In this document: in pieces, positions 7,832 to 16,317 of the stretch
Layout: every line of letters begins with the position of its first letter
How positions within the stretch are numbered: the first letter of the stretch is position 1
Assembly: GCA_002480525.1 (NCBI GenBank)
Contig: DLCH01000078.1
Span: forward strand, 113,600 to 177,599
DNA: 64,000 nucleotides
Origin: Gammaproteobacteria bacterium UBA7803
GTDB lineage: Bacteria > Pseudomonadota > Gammaproteobacteria > Pseudomonadales > Azotimanducaceae
Direction of reading: 5' to 3'
Translations under genes and position numbers: made by a program
Notes under the pieces: model-generated
Database searches by the model: none
Seen by the model: the letters and a program-made list of their open reading frames with translations, nothing else
Told to the model about the DNA's origin: nothing

Positions 7832-9004
7832 ATGAGCGGCAACGGCCCGTCGGACGCACCCGGCTTCGAGACCCGCGCCATCCATGCGGGTCAGGCGCCG
7901 GACCCCACGACCGGCGCAGTGATCACGCCGGTGTATCTCACCTCCACCTACGTCCACGATTCGCCCGGCGAGCACCGCGGCTTCGAGTACAGCCGGTCCC
8001 AGAATCCCACCCGCAAGGCCTACGAGACCTGCGTCGCCAGCCTCGAGGGGGCCCGCTTCGGCTTCGCCTTCGCTTCCGGCTGCATCGGCGCGGCCACGGT
8101 GGTGCATCTGCTCTCCCAGGGCGATCACGTGGTGTGCTGCGACGACATGTACGGCGGCACCTACCGCATGTTCGAGCAGGTGTTCCGGCGCCAGGGGCTG
8201 GATTTCAGCTACGTCGACCTGACCGATCCCGCCCGGCTGAAGGACGTGATCCGTCCCGAGACGCGCATGGTGTGGATCGAGTCGCCGACCAATCCGCTGA
8301 TGAAGCTGGTGGACATTGCCGCCGTCGCCGACCTCGCCCACGCCGCCGGCGTGCCGCTGATGGTGGACAACACCTTCCTGAGCCCCTACTTCCAGCGGCC
8401 CCTCGAGCTGGGCGCGGACCTGGTGCTGCATTCCACCACCAAGTACATCAACGGTCACAGCGACCTGGTGGGCGGGCTCGTGGTGACCGACGACGAGGCC
8501 CTGGCCGAGCGGCTGGGCTTCCTCAGCAACGCCCTGGGGGGCATCCAGAGCACCTTCGACGCCTACCTGTGCCTGCGCAGCGTCAAGACCCTGGCCGTGC
8601 GGATGCGCGCCCACGAGGCCAACGCGCTGGAGGTCGCGCGCTTCCTGGAGGCGCATCCGGCGGTGGCCGCGGTGGCCTATCCGGGGCTCGAGAGCCATCC
8701 CCAGCACGCGCTGGCCTGCCGTCAGACCCACGGCCACGGCGGCATGCTGAGCTTCCGGCTGCACGGCGGGCTGGCGGCCTCGCGGCGCGTGCTGGAGGCC
8801 GTTCGTCTGTTCAGCCTGGCCGAGAGCCTCGGCGGCGTGGAGTCGCTGATCGAGCATCCGGCGCTGATGACCCATGCCAGCATGCCCCGGGCCCAGCGCG
8901 AGGCGCTGGGCATCGACGACGGGCTGATCCGGCTGTCGGTCGGCATCGAGACGCTGGACGATCTGCTCGCCGACCTCGACCGGGCGCTGGCCGCGGCGCC
9001 ATGA
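7832..9004 (+). CDS. PLP-dependent cystathionine gamma-synthase/gamma-lyase family enzyme
   Basis: Cys/Met-metabolism PLP enzyme of 390 residues. Motifs seen are FETRAIHAGQAPDPTTGA at the N-terminus, YSRSQNPTRKAYE near residue 52, FASGCIGAA near 75, WIESPTNPLMKLVD near 148, and LHSTTKYINGHSDLVGG near 200 with the lysine that carries the cofactor. It acts on O-acyl-homoserine and cysteine (synthase) or on cystathionine (lyase); sequence alone does not separate MetB from a gamma-lyase. It starts 8 bases after the NTF2-like gene and its stop overlaps the next ATG as ATGA. Confidence 0.88.
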   Translation: MSGNGPSDAPGFETRAIHAGQAPDPTTGAVITPVYLTSTYVHDSPGEHRGFEYSRSQNPTRKAYETCVASLEGARFGFAFASGCIGAATVVHLLSQGDHVVCCDDMYGGTYRMFEQVFRRQGLDFSYVDLTDPARLKDVIRPETRMVWIESPTNPLMKLVDIAAVADLAHAAGVPLMVDNTFLSPYFQRPLELGADLVLHSTTKYINGHSDLVGGLVVTDDEALAERLGFLSNALGGIQSTFDAYLCLRSVKTLAVRMRAHEANALEVARFLEAHPAVAAVAYPGLESHPQHALACRQTHGHGGMLSFRLHGGLAASRRVLEAVRLFSLAESLGGVESLIEHPALMTHASMPRAQREALGIDDGLIRLSVGIETLDDLLADLDRALAAAP

Positions 9005-9450
9005 GCGGAGCGGAGGTACTCGACGACGTCGGACAGCATCTGTCCGGGGCGGGCAGCTTCGACCGGGCCGCGGTGCCGCTGGGCATGTACGTCGCCTTTC
9101 TCGCCCAGCACGGGCTGCTCAGCGAGGCCCTGCAGGACCGCGCCGGGACGCTGGTGACCCGAGTGCGCTACCGCGAGATCACCGGCAGCGAGCTGCTGAT
9201 CGCCGGCTGCGGCGGCGAGCTGCGCGCCGATCATCTGAGCGCCGAGGGCCGGGCCTTCTCCGGAGCCTTCCTCGGAGACTTCCTCGACGTGTTCCGCGAC
9301 ACCTTCGGCGCCGACGTCTACGCCGTTCCCGACGACTGGGACCACTACGACCGGCTGGCGCCCCGTCTGGCGGCGGCGCTGATGGCGTTCCGTGGCGGCA
9401 GCCGCGCTGCAGCGGACGACGGGAGACCGTGGTGGAAGTTCTGGCGTTGA
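9001..9450 (+). CDS. Hypothetical protein, 149 residues
   Basis: The ATG overlaps the stop of the preceding PLP-enzyme gene (ATGA). The product is a soluble alpha/beta-looking protein with an acidic C-terminal half and an aromatic tail (WWKFWR). I do not recognise the family. It appears to be the first of three small genes (9001-10396) joined by overlaps, so it is probably co-translated with the PLP enzyme upstream and the DUF427 gene downstream. Confidence 0.7.
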   Translation: MSGAEVLDDVGQHLSGAGSFDRAAVPLGMYVAFLAQHGLLSEALQDRAGTLVTRVRYREITGSELLIAGCGGELRADHLSAEGRAFSGAFLGDFLDVFRDTFGADVYAVPDDWDHYDRLAPRLAAALMAFRGGSRAAADDGRPWWKFWR

Positions 9451-9980
9451 CGGCTGGCGTGGCGGCGGCGCGCCGGCACTGGCGGTACCGGGGGCAGGCG
9501 CGTCCGCCGTTCGCCGACACGCCGGCGCCAGGCCAGCGCTCGGTGTGGGACTTTCCGCGCCCGCCGGCCATCGAGCCCGTGGCGCAGACGTTGACCGTGG
9601 CCGCCGGCGACGACGTGCTGGCGCGCACCGATCGGGGCGTGCGGGTGCTGGAGACGGCGGGCGCGCCCACCTACTACATTCCGCCGGACGACGTGGACGC
9701 CGCCGGGCTGGTCGATCTGCAGCAGCCCACCCTGTGCGAGTGGAAGGGGCTCGCCCGCAACTTCGCCTGGGGCGAGGTCGCGCCCGCCGCGTGGTGCTAC
9801 GAACGCACCTTCCCGGAGTTTCTGGCCATTCGCGGCTGGTTCGCCTTCCACCCCGGCGAGCTGCGCTGCCTGGTGGGGGAGGAGCGGGTCCGGCCGCAGC
9901 CGGGCGGCTACTACGGCGGCTGGGTCACGTCGGACCTGGCGGGCCCCATCAAGGGCGGACCCGGGAGCGCAGGCTGGTGA
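9429..9980 (+). CDS. DUF427 domain protein
   Basis: The 183-residue product begins at GTG 9429 and overlaps the previous gene by 22 bases. The segment VLARTDRGVRVLETAGAPTY, followed by YYIPPDDVD, CEWKGLARNF and RGWFAFHPGELRC, is the pattern of the DUF427 family, a small beta-barrel of unknown biochemical function common in proteobacteria and actinobacteria. About 30 extra N-terminal residues precede the domain. The stop overlaps the start of the GNAT gene as GTGA. Confidence 0.8.
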   Translation: MVEVLALTAGVAAARRHWRYRGQARPPFADTPAPGQRSVWDFPRPPAIEPVAQTLTVAAGDDVLARTDRGVRVLETAGAPTYYIPPDDVDAAGLVDLQQPTLCEWKGLARNFAWGEVAPAAWCYERTFPEFLAIRGWFAFHPGELRCLVGEERVRPQPGGYYGGWVTSDLAGPIKGGPGSAGW

Positions 9981-10396
9981 GCGCCTTTCGACCCCGCGAC
10001 GTGTCCATGTTCCGCCCGTACCCGGACGAGGTGCCCTGGGAACTGCTGACCGAGCCGCCGCCGGCGGGCGCCGGCCTGGACGACGCCGCCGTGGCGGCGT
10101 GCCTCGACGCCAACTTCGTCCGGGTGGCCAAGCACGCTGACCGGGTGGTGGGCGCGTATGCCCTGCGGCCCGTGACCGCCACCCGGTTCGAGCTGGTGGC
10201 GCTGGTGGTCGAGCCCGGACACCGCCGTCAGGGGCTCGGACGCTGGCTGGCCGGCCACGCCATCGGCCTCGCCGAGACCAAGGGCGGGCGCGAGGTCGTC
10301 GCCCGTCCGGCGGACGCCGCGGCCCGCCGGTTCCTGGCGGGCCTGGATTTCCAGCCGGACGGCGACGCGCTGCTGCTCACCCTGACGCCGGAGTAG
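9977..10396 (+). CDS. GNAT family N-acetyltransferase
   Basis: The start is GTG at 9977, overlapping the DUF427 stop as GTGA; an ATG at 10007 is a weaker alternative. The 139 residues contain the acetyl-CoA binding motif LVVEPGHRRQGLGRWLAGHA (about residues 75-94) with the expected RRQGLG pyrophosphate loop. The substrate cannot be predicted. It closes a plus-strand run and converges on the citrate synthase gene. Confidence 0.82.
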   Translation: MSAFRPRDVSMFRPYPDEVPWELLTEPPPAGAGLDDAAVAACLDANFVRVAKHADRVVGAYALRPVTATRFELVALVVEPGHRRQGLGRWLAGHAIGLAETKGGREVVARPADAAARRFLAGLDFQPDGDALLLTLTPE

Positions 10397-10414
10397 CCCC
10401 GCCGGCACGGCGCG

Positions 10415-11506
10415 TCAGGACGCCCGGGCGACCGGCGGCCCGACGTAGTGGGCCTGGGGCCGGACGATGCGGTTGTCCTCGCGGCATTCCACGAAGTGCG
10501 CCAGGTAGCCGTACACCCGGGCCATGCCGAACAGGGCGGTGAAGAACCGCGGCGGCAGGCCCAGCACCCGGAACACCAGCCCCTTGTAGAACTCGACGTT
10601 GGCGTAGAGGTCCTTGCCGCGTTCGGCCATACGCTCGCTGAAGCGCGCCTCGATCGCCTCCAGGGTGCGGAAGGTGACCTCGTGGGGCGTTCCTTCGGCG
10701 AGCCGGCCGGCGAGGCCTTTCAGGTGCACGGCCCGGGGATCGATCACCTTGTATTCCCGATGTCCCATGCCCATCACCCGCTCGCCGCTGGCCAGGCAGT
10801 CGTCGACGAAGGCGGCGGCCCGCTCCGGGCTGCCCACCCGGTCGGCGGTCTCCAGCGCCGCCTGGTCGGCGCCGCCGTGGAGCACGCCGTGGAGCGCGCC
10901 AAAGGCGGCCGACAGCGCGTTCTCGACCGGCGCCAGGGTGCTCGCCACGACCCGCGCGGTGAAGGTGCCGGCGTTGAAGCCGTGCTCGATCTGGAGGATC
11001 TGGGCGACCTCGAAGGCGCGGCGGGCGGCCTCGTGCTCCGGCGCGTCGATCTGCGCGAGGAACTGACGGATCGGATCCTCGGCGCGAATGTCCCGCACCG
11101 ACGCGCGGCGGAAGTGGGTGGCGATCAGCGCCGGCAGCTTGGCGGCCACGGCGAAACCCTGGGCCGCGTCGCCCTGGTCGGCGAACGCGTCGGAGGGATC
11201 GAGCACCGGGGTTAGACCCTGCAGGACGTGCATCGGATGCACGGCGTCCGGCAGCGCCAGCACCAGCGCTTCCTCCCGCGGCGACAGCGTGCCGTGGTCG
11301 GTCAGACGCCGGCCGAAGTCCGCATCGAAGCTGCCCGTCGCCACCAGCGCCGCCACCTCGGCGAAGGGCCGGCCGACCAGCGCGCCGATCTCGTGGCCCC
11401 GGTAGGACAGCTCGCCGCGGGCGCCGTCCACCAGGCTGACCGCCGTGGTGTCGACCACGACGCCGTCGAGCCCCTTGTGAATCACCGGCTGTTGAACGTT
11501 CACCAT
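10415..11506 (-). CDS. Citrate synthase family protein (citrate or 2-methylcitrate synthase)
   Basis: Condenses an acyl-CoA with oxaloacetate. The 363 residues have the short bacterial form without an N-terminal NADH-binding domain. The two active-site histidines are visible in GVLHGGADQAAL (about residue 210) and GMGHREYKV (about 247). The position of the third catalytic residue, normally Asp in an NVDFYSG-like motif, reads NVEFYKG (about residue 301), so Glu replaces Asp. The divergent LysR gene and direct repeats in the 156-base gap suggest specific regulation. 2-methylcitrate synthase is possible given the fatty-acid-degrading context. Confidence 0.88.
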   Translation of the reverse strand: MVNVQQPVIHKGLDGVVVDTTAVSLVDGARGELSYRGHEIGALVGRPFAEVAALVATGSFDADFGRRLTDHGTLSPREEALVLALPDAVHPMHVLQGLTPVLDPSDAFADQGDAAQGFAVAAKLPALIATHFRRASVRDIRAEDPIRQFLAQIDAPEHEAARRAFEVAQILQIEHGFNAGTFTARVVASTLAPVENALSAAFGALHGVLHGGADQAALETADRVGSPERAAAFVDDCLASGERVMGMGHREYKVIDPRAVHLKGLAGRLAEGTPHEVTFRTLEAIEARFSERMAERGKDLYANVEFYKGLVFRVLGLPPRFFTALFGMARVYGYLAHFVECREDNRIVRPQAHYVGPPVARAS

Positions 11507-11591
11507 CCAGTCTCCGTTGACGTGACGGATCGAGCCTAGGGCCTCCGCCGGAGCCGCGACAGCGCGACCGACTTCTGCCCGCAGAAGCGGC

Positions 11592-11625
11592 GCTGATGGA
11601 TAAGCTGGGCTGATGGGCCGATAAG
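11592..11625. promoter_or_regulatory. Paired GCTGATGG/GATAAG repeats between citrate synthase and lysR
   Basis: GCTGATGG occurs at 11592-11599 and 11609-11616, and GATAAG at 11599-11604 and 11620-11625. The two GATAAG copies are 21 bases apart, two helical turns, so both face the same side of the DNA. Such an arrangement in a divergent gap beside a LysR gene is a plausible operator, but no known consensus is matched. Confidence 0.4.
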
Positions 11626-11662
11626 TGGTGGCGGGGGCGGCGCTGGGCTACCCTGCCTGGCC

Positions 11663-12547
11663 ATGCAGATCGAGCGCAACGAGATCCGCGTGTTCGCGGC
11701 CGTGGTGGAGGAGGGCGGTTTCAGCCGCGCCGCCGAGCGCCTGCACGTGTCCCAGTCCGCGGTGAGCCAGGCGGTGGCCAATCTCGAGCACAAGCTCGAT
11801 ACCCGGCTGCTGCTGCGCCGGGGCCGGCCGCGCCTCACCGAGGCGGGCAAGCGGCTGTTCAGTTTCGCCCAGACGCTGCTGAACGAGGAGCAGCGCGCCC
11901 TGGCAGACATCCAGCGCATCCGCTCGGGCGCGCTGTCGACCCTGAATCTGGCGATGAACAGCGTGGTCAGCCGGGTCCACGGGCGGGTGCTCATGCTGGA
12001 GTTCTGCGAGCGCAATCCGCTGACCCGGCTGAAGCTCGACGTCGCGCCCAGCCGGGAGATCATCTACGGCGTCGAGGACGAGCGCTGGGAACTCGGCTTC
12101 GGCCCGTTCCAGCACAGCATGCCGGGGCACTTCGAGCTGACGCCCTACTTCACCGAGGCGCGCCTGCTGGTGGTCCACGAGGCCCATCCCCGGTTCGAGG
12201 CGCTCAAGGCCGATCCGGAGAGCGAGCTCGCCACGGCGACGCTGCTCACCTCCTATCTGGACGACGCGGCCCGGCGTCCGGGCCAGGAGCAGCGGCTGCG
12301 CAACCAGTTCGCCAGCGTCTGGGAGGTGAGCAACCTGGAGCTGCGTCTCGCGCTGGCGGAGGCGGGCAAGGGCGTCACCTACCTGTCGAACCTGCTGCTC
12401 GACCAGCTCGGCGGTTTTCACCCGATCGAGGGCCTGGAGATCTCCCGCTTCGAGCGGGAGGTGGGGCTGTACTACCAGCGCCACCGGGCGCTGTCGGAGG
12501 GCGCCCGCCGCTTCATCGCCATCTGCGAGGCGCACTTCGGCCGCTGA
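11663..12547 (+). CDS. LysR family transcriptional regulator
   Basis: The 294-residue product begins with the standard winged helix: MQIERNEIRVFAAVVEEGGF, then SRAAERLHVSQSAVSQAVAN as the helix-turn-helix (about residues 20-40) and LLLRRGRPRLTEAG. The rest is a periplasmic-binding-protein-like effector domain. It is transcribed away from the citrate synthase gene, which LysR proteins often control. No ribosome site is visible; a TACCCT box ends 8 bases before the ATG, suggesting a leaderless mRNA. The effector is unknown. Confidence 0.93.
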   Translation: MQIERNEIRVFAAVVEEGGFSRAAERLHVSQSAVSQAVANLEHKLDTRLLLRRGRPRLTEAGKRLFSFAQTLLNEEQRALADIQRIRSGALSTLNLAMNSVVSRVHGRVLMLEFCERNPLTRLKLDVAPSREIIYGVEDERWELGFGPFQHSMPGHFELTPYFTEARLLVVHEAHPRFEALKADPESELATATLLTSYLDDAARRPGQEQRLRNQFASVWEVSNLELRLALAEAGKGVTYLSNLLLDQLGGFHPIEGLEISRFEREVGLYYQRHRALSEGARRFIAICEAHFGR

Positions 12548-12581
12548 GCGCATCGCCGCCCGCTGCGACCGCCGCCGCCCC

Positions 12582-12649
12582 GTAGGAGCGATCTCCAGAT
12601 CGCGACCACCCGCCATCATCGCGGTTCGCGATCTGGAGATCGCTCCTGC
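12582..12649. repeat. GTAG-type REP pair (inverted)
   Basis: A 24-base unit at 12582-12605 begins GTAGGAGCGATCTC and is repeated inverted at 12626-12649 with one mismatch near the outer end. Each unit has the GTAG head and internal palindrome typical of REP sequences mobilised by RAYT transposases. It lies between the convergent lysR and kdsD genes and could also act as a bidirectional terminator. Related units occur at 25083 and 47142. Confidence 0.85.
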
Positions 12650-12665
12650 GGCAGGGGGCGCGGAT

Positions 12666-13265
12666 TCAGTGCGGCACGTTGTCGATCCGCGCCGCGCGGC
12701 CGAGGTAGCCGCCGTGGTGGCGCAGACCGTAGTCCTCGCGGGTCACGCCCTTCACCTCCAGCAGCGCCAGCGCAATGGCGTCGCTGATGGCCAGCATCAC
12801 CGCCATGCTCGCGCTCGGCGTCAGGCCCAGGGGACAGGGCTCCTCGATTTCGCCCATGTCGAGCACGAAGTCCGCCAGGTCGCGGAGCTCGGAGTCGGGG
12901 TGCGAGGTGACGCCGATCACCGTGGCCACGCCCAGGTGCCGGGCCAGCTCGAGAATCTCCAGCACTTCCCGGCTCTTGCCGCTGGTGGAGAACGCGATCA
13001 GCACGTCGTTGGCGCCCACCAGGCCCAGGTCGCCGTGGGCGGCCTCCGCCGGGTGGATGAAATCCGCAGGCGTGGCCGTGGAGCACAGCGTGGCGGCGAA
13101 CTTGCGGGCGATGTGGCCGGCCTTGCCGATGCCGGTGGTCAGCACCTTGCCCTCGCAGGCCGCCAGGGTCCGCACCGCCCGCTCGAAGTCGTCGTCGATC
13201 TCCACACGGGCTATGGCCTCGGCCTCGGCGGCCAGCACCGCCCGCATCCGCTCCTTGATCTCCAT
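12666..13265 (-). CDS. kdsD: SIS-domain isomerase, short KdsD-type arabinose 5-phosphate isomerase
   Basis: The start chosen is ATG at 13265 (199 residues); an upstream in-frame ATG at 13307 is possible. The SIS fold is clear from LTTGIGKAGHIARKFAATL near residue 52, HGDLGLVGANDVLIAFSTSG near 90 and the C-terminal HHGGYLGRA motif. KdsD makes arabinose 5-phosphate for the Kdo sugar of lipopolysaccharide. Typical KdsD proteins carry two CBS domains after the SIS domain (about 320 residues); here the gene stops right after the SIS domain. A related sugar-phosphate isomerase role cannot be excluded. Confidence 0.78.
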   Translation of the reverse strand: MEIKERMRAVLAAEAEAIARVEIDDDFERAVRTLAACEGKVLTTGIGKAGHIARKFAATLCSTATPADFIHPAEAAHGDLGLVGANDVLIAFSTSGKSREVLEILELARHLGVATVIGVTSHPDSELRDLADFVLDMGEIEEPCPLGLTPSASMAVMLAISDAIALALLEVKGVTREDYGLRHHGGYLGRAARIDNVPH

Positions 13266-13297
13266 GAGCCTCGTCGCCGTGTGACAATGGTGGCGAA

Positions 13298-15322
13298 ATG
13301 GTCGCACAGCGAGGAACGGCCTGCATCGTGACAGCGCTACTGCCCAACCTGATGCCCCAGCCGGCCCGGCGGGCGGCGCTCGACGGGCCGCCGCTGCCGG
13401 CCGGGGTCAGGCTCGTGCCGCGCTTCGACGGCGCCCGATCGGCGCGGCTGGAAGCCGCCTGCGCTCGGCTGCCGGCGGCCCCGTCGGGTCCGCCGGTGCC
13501 TCTGGTACTCGACTGCGGCGCGTCCCCAGCGCTGCCGGCCCTGGACGACGACGAGTCCTACCGCCTGACCATCGCCGCGGAGGCGGTGACGGTGCGCGCG
13601 GCCACCGAGTGGGGTGCGCTCCGGGGCCTGGCCACGCTGACCCAGTGCCTCGACGGCGGGCCCGTGCCCGCCGTCCTCATCGAGGACCGGCCGCGGTTTC
13701 CCTGGCGCGGTCTGATGCTCGATGTGGCGCGGCACTTCCTGTCGCCGGCCGCGCTGCACCGCACCCTGGACGCGATGGCGGTGTTCAAGCTCAACGTGCT
13801 GCACCTGCATCTGTCCGACGACCAGGCGTTCCGCTTTCCGAGCGCGCGTTTTCCGGAGCTGGCGAGTCCGGCCCATTACCGGCGCGACGAGCTCGACGCC
13901 CTGGTCCGGGCCGCCGCGGACCGGGGCATCCGGGTCGTCCCGGAGCTGGACGTGCCCGGCCACGCCACCGCGTGGCTCACTGCCCGGCCGGAGTGGGGCA
14001 GCCGCCCGGCGCCGCCGAGCCGTCGCTTCGGCGTGCATCAGGCCTGTCTCGATCCCACCCGGCCGGCGGTGCGCGAGGCGGTCCGGGTGCTGTTCGGCGA
14101 GCTGGCCGATGTGTTCCCGGACGCCTGCCTGCACCTCGGCGGCGACGAGGTTCACCCGGCCTGGTGGTCGGAGGACGAGGCCGTCGCGGCGTTCATGGCC
14201 GAGCACGGCCTCGCGGACGTGGCCGCGCTCCAGGCCTGGTTCACCGCCGAGGTCGCGGCGGCCATCGCGGCGCTCGGCCGCGTGCCGCTCGGCTGGGACG
14301 AGGTGCTCCATCCCGGCCTGCCGACGTCGGTCGCGGTGCAGGCCTGGCGCGGCGCGACGGCCCGGGATCGGGCGCTTCTGGCCGGCCACGACTGCATCGT
14401 CTCGGCGCCCTACTACCTGGATCTGATGTTGCCGGCGGACGTCCACGCCCGGTTCCCGCCGGACGCGCCGGAAGCCGAGCTCATCGAGCAGGAGAACGCC
14501 CTGCTGAGGGACCCGCGCCTCGCCCACGTGGCCGCCGGCATGGCGTGGACCCATCAGTGGCGGGAGGTGGCCGGGCCGCCGGCGGCGCCGCGCCCCGGGC
14601 GGCTGCTCGGGGCGGAAGCCTGTCTGTGGGCCGAGCTGGTGGACGAGGCCGTGCTCGACCAGCGGCTCTGGGGGCGCCTGCCGGCCCTGGCGGAGCTGTT
14701 CTGGTCCGGCGCGGTGGCGGCCGGCGACCCGCTGCGGGCGCGGCTCGATGCCGTCCGGTCGAACCTGCCCCGCTGGACCGGCATCGATCTGGACGCGGCG
14801 CTGCGGGCCGGGGTCGAGGCCGCCGGCGTCGAGCCGGCGTGGTGGCCGCTGGTGGAGGCCCTGGAACCGGTGAAGTGGTACGGCCGGCTGCTGGGCGAGA
14901 CCGCGCTGGCGGCGCGCATCGCCGGCCGCGAGATGCCCCAGTCCCGCCCCTACGACGCCGACACGCCGCTGAACCGGGTGGTGGACCATCTGCCCTGCGA
15001 ATGCCGGGTCGCCGGCCGCCTGCGGCGCCTGCTCGATGCCGAGGCGGCCGGGGACCGGCAGGCGGCCGGGACGCTGCGTGCCCTGGCGGAGGGCTGGGCA
15101 GCCTTGCCGGATCGGGCCGGTCCCGACGAGCTGGCCGAGCCCGCCCGGGCGCTGCGCCGCCTCGGGGACGAGCTGCTCGGCGTGCTCGACGGCCGGTCCG
15201 ACGCCGCAGCCGCCGGCCAGGCGCTGGCGGCGCTCGGCCGCCCACGGGGCGAGTACCTGCTCGGGCCGGTTCCCCTGCTGGCCGACTGGCTGGCGCGCCG
15301 GGAGCTGCCGGGTGAATCGTGA
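13298..15322 (+). CDS. Family 20 glycoside hydrolase (beta-N-acetylhexosaminidase)
   Basis: Releases terminal N-acetylhexosamines. The 674-residue protein has an N-terminal GH20b-like domain, then the catalytic barrel: RPRFPWRGLMLDVARHF near residue 128, LNVLHLHLSDDQAFR near 165, and the catalytic Asp-Glu pair in HLGGDEVHPAWW near 280. No signal peptide is seen, so it probably works in the cytoplasm. The ATG at 13298 is used; GTG at 13328 with GAGGAA upstream is an alternative that begins just before the domain. Its end overlaps the sugar-kinase gene, which suggests salvage of the released sugar. Confidence 0.92.
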   Translation: MVAQRGTACIVTALLPNLMPQPARRAALDGPPLPAGVRLVPRFDGARSARLEAACARLPAAPSGPPVPLVLDCGASPALPALDDDESYRLTIAAEAVTVRAATEWGALRGLATLTQCLDGGPVPAVLIEDRPRFPWRGLMLDVARHFLSPAALHRTLDAMAVFKLNVLHLHLSDDQAFRFPSARFPELASPAHYRRDELDALVRAAADRGIRVVPELDVPGHATAWLTARPEWGSRPAPPSRRFGVHQACLDPTRPAVREAVRVLFGELADVFPDACLHLGGDEVHPAWWSEDEAVAAFMAEHGLADVAALQAWFTAEVAAAIAALGRVPLGWDEVLHPGLPTSVAVQAWRGATARDRALLAGHDCIVSAPYYLDLMLPADVHARFPPDAPEAELIEQENALLRDPRLAHVAAGMAWTHQWREVAGPPAAPRPGRLLGAEACLWAELVDEAVLDQRLWGRLPALAELFWSGAVAAGDPLRARLDAVRSNLPRWTGIDLDAALRAGVEAAGVEPAWWPLVEALEPVKWYGRLLGETALAARIAGREMPQSRPYDADTPLNRVVDHLPCECRVAGRLRRLLDAEAAGDRQAAGTLRALAEGWAALPDRAGPDELAEPARALRRLGDELLGVLDGRSDAAAAGQALAALGRPRGEYLLGPVPLLADWLARRELPGES

Positions 15323-16313
15323 GCGGGCCGTCCGGGCGCTGGGGGCCTGGTTCGACGGCGGCGTCCAGCCCGAGCCGCTGGGCGCCGGACACATCAACGA
15401 CACCTGGCTGGTCCGGCACGGCGGCCGGGGGTACGTGCTGCAGCGGATCAGCGACGCGGTGTTTCCCGACCCGGCGGGCGTCGCCGCCCGGGTCGCCGAG
15501 GTGGTGGCGCACCTGGCGTCGGGACGCGCCGGCGTGGCCGTCCCGGCCCTGGTCGCCAGCCGGTCGGGCCAGCCCTGGCATCGGGACGCGTCCGGCGTCT
15601 GGCGGATGTGGCGTCAGGTGACCCCGTCACGCACCCTGGAGCCGCTGCGCACGGCGGCACAGGCCGAATCCGCCGGCCGCGCGTTCGGCGCCTTCCAGGC
15701 CGCCACGGCCGATCTCGATCTCAGCGCCCGGCCCGATCCGATCCCCGGATTCCTGCAGCTCGGCCATTACCTCGAAACCCTGGATCGGACCCTGGAATCG
15801 TCGGAGATGGCCGATGGGGCGGTGGCGGAGGCTCTGGCCGTCATCGACGCCCGCCGGGACCTGGCCGCCGCCCTGGCCGGGCGTGACAGGACGATTCACG
15901 GTGACTGCAAGGTGGACAACCTGCTGTTTCATCCCGACCGGGAGGAGGTGGTGGCCGTGATCGACCTCGATACCGTGATGCACGGCCACTGGGCCTGGGA
16001 CTTCGGCGATCTGGTGCGATCGGCGGCGGCCCGCGCCGGGGGTGGTGTCGACGTGGCGCTGTTCGCCGCCCTGGCGCGGGGCTTCCTGCCCGCGGCCGGT
16101 CTCGACCCGCACCCGGAGGATCTGGCGCTGGCGCCACGCTACGTGGCGCTGATGCTCGGGGTGCGCTTCCTGACGGATCACCTGGCGGGGGACCGTTACT
16201 TCAAGGTGTCGGCGCCGGGGGAGAACCTGGCGCGGGCCCGGCGTCAGCTCGCGCTGGCGCTGGATCTGGAAGCCCGGGAGACGACGCTGCGGGCCGCGGC
16301 GCGCCGGCGCTGA
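15312..16313 (+). CDS. APH-fold sugar kinase, candidate N-acetylhexosamine 1-kinase
   Basis: The GTG start at 15312 overlaps the end of the GH20 gene by 11 bases and has GGGAG upstream. The 333-residue product shows the aminoglycoside-phosphotransferase fold: a nucleotide-binding N-lobe (EPLGAGHINDTWLV, YVLQRI), the catalytic loop IHGDCKVDNLLFH near residue 197 and the metal-binding DLDTVM near 216. Kinases of this type coupled to GH20 enzymes phosphorylate N-acetylhexosamines at C1 (NahK-like). The substrate is inferred from coupling; a choline or homoserine kinase-like activity is less likely. Confidence 0.8.
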   Translation: MNRERAVRALGAWFDGGVQPEPLGAGHINDTWLVRHGGRGYVLQRISDAVFPDPAGVAARVAEVVAHLASGRAGVAVPALVASRSGQPWHRDASGVWRMWRQVTPSRTLEPLRTAAQAESAGRAFGAFQAATADLDLSARPDPIPGFLQLGHYLETLDRTLESSEMADGAVAEALAVIDARRDLAAALAGRDRTIHGDCKVDNLLFHPDREEVVAVIDLDTVMHGHWAWDFGDLVRSAAARAGGGVDVALFAALARGFLPAAGLDPHPEDLALAPRYVALMLGVRFLTDHLAGDRYFKVSAPGENLARARRQLALALDLEARETTLRAAARRR

Positions 16314-16317
16314 CCGT

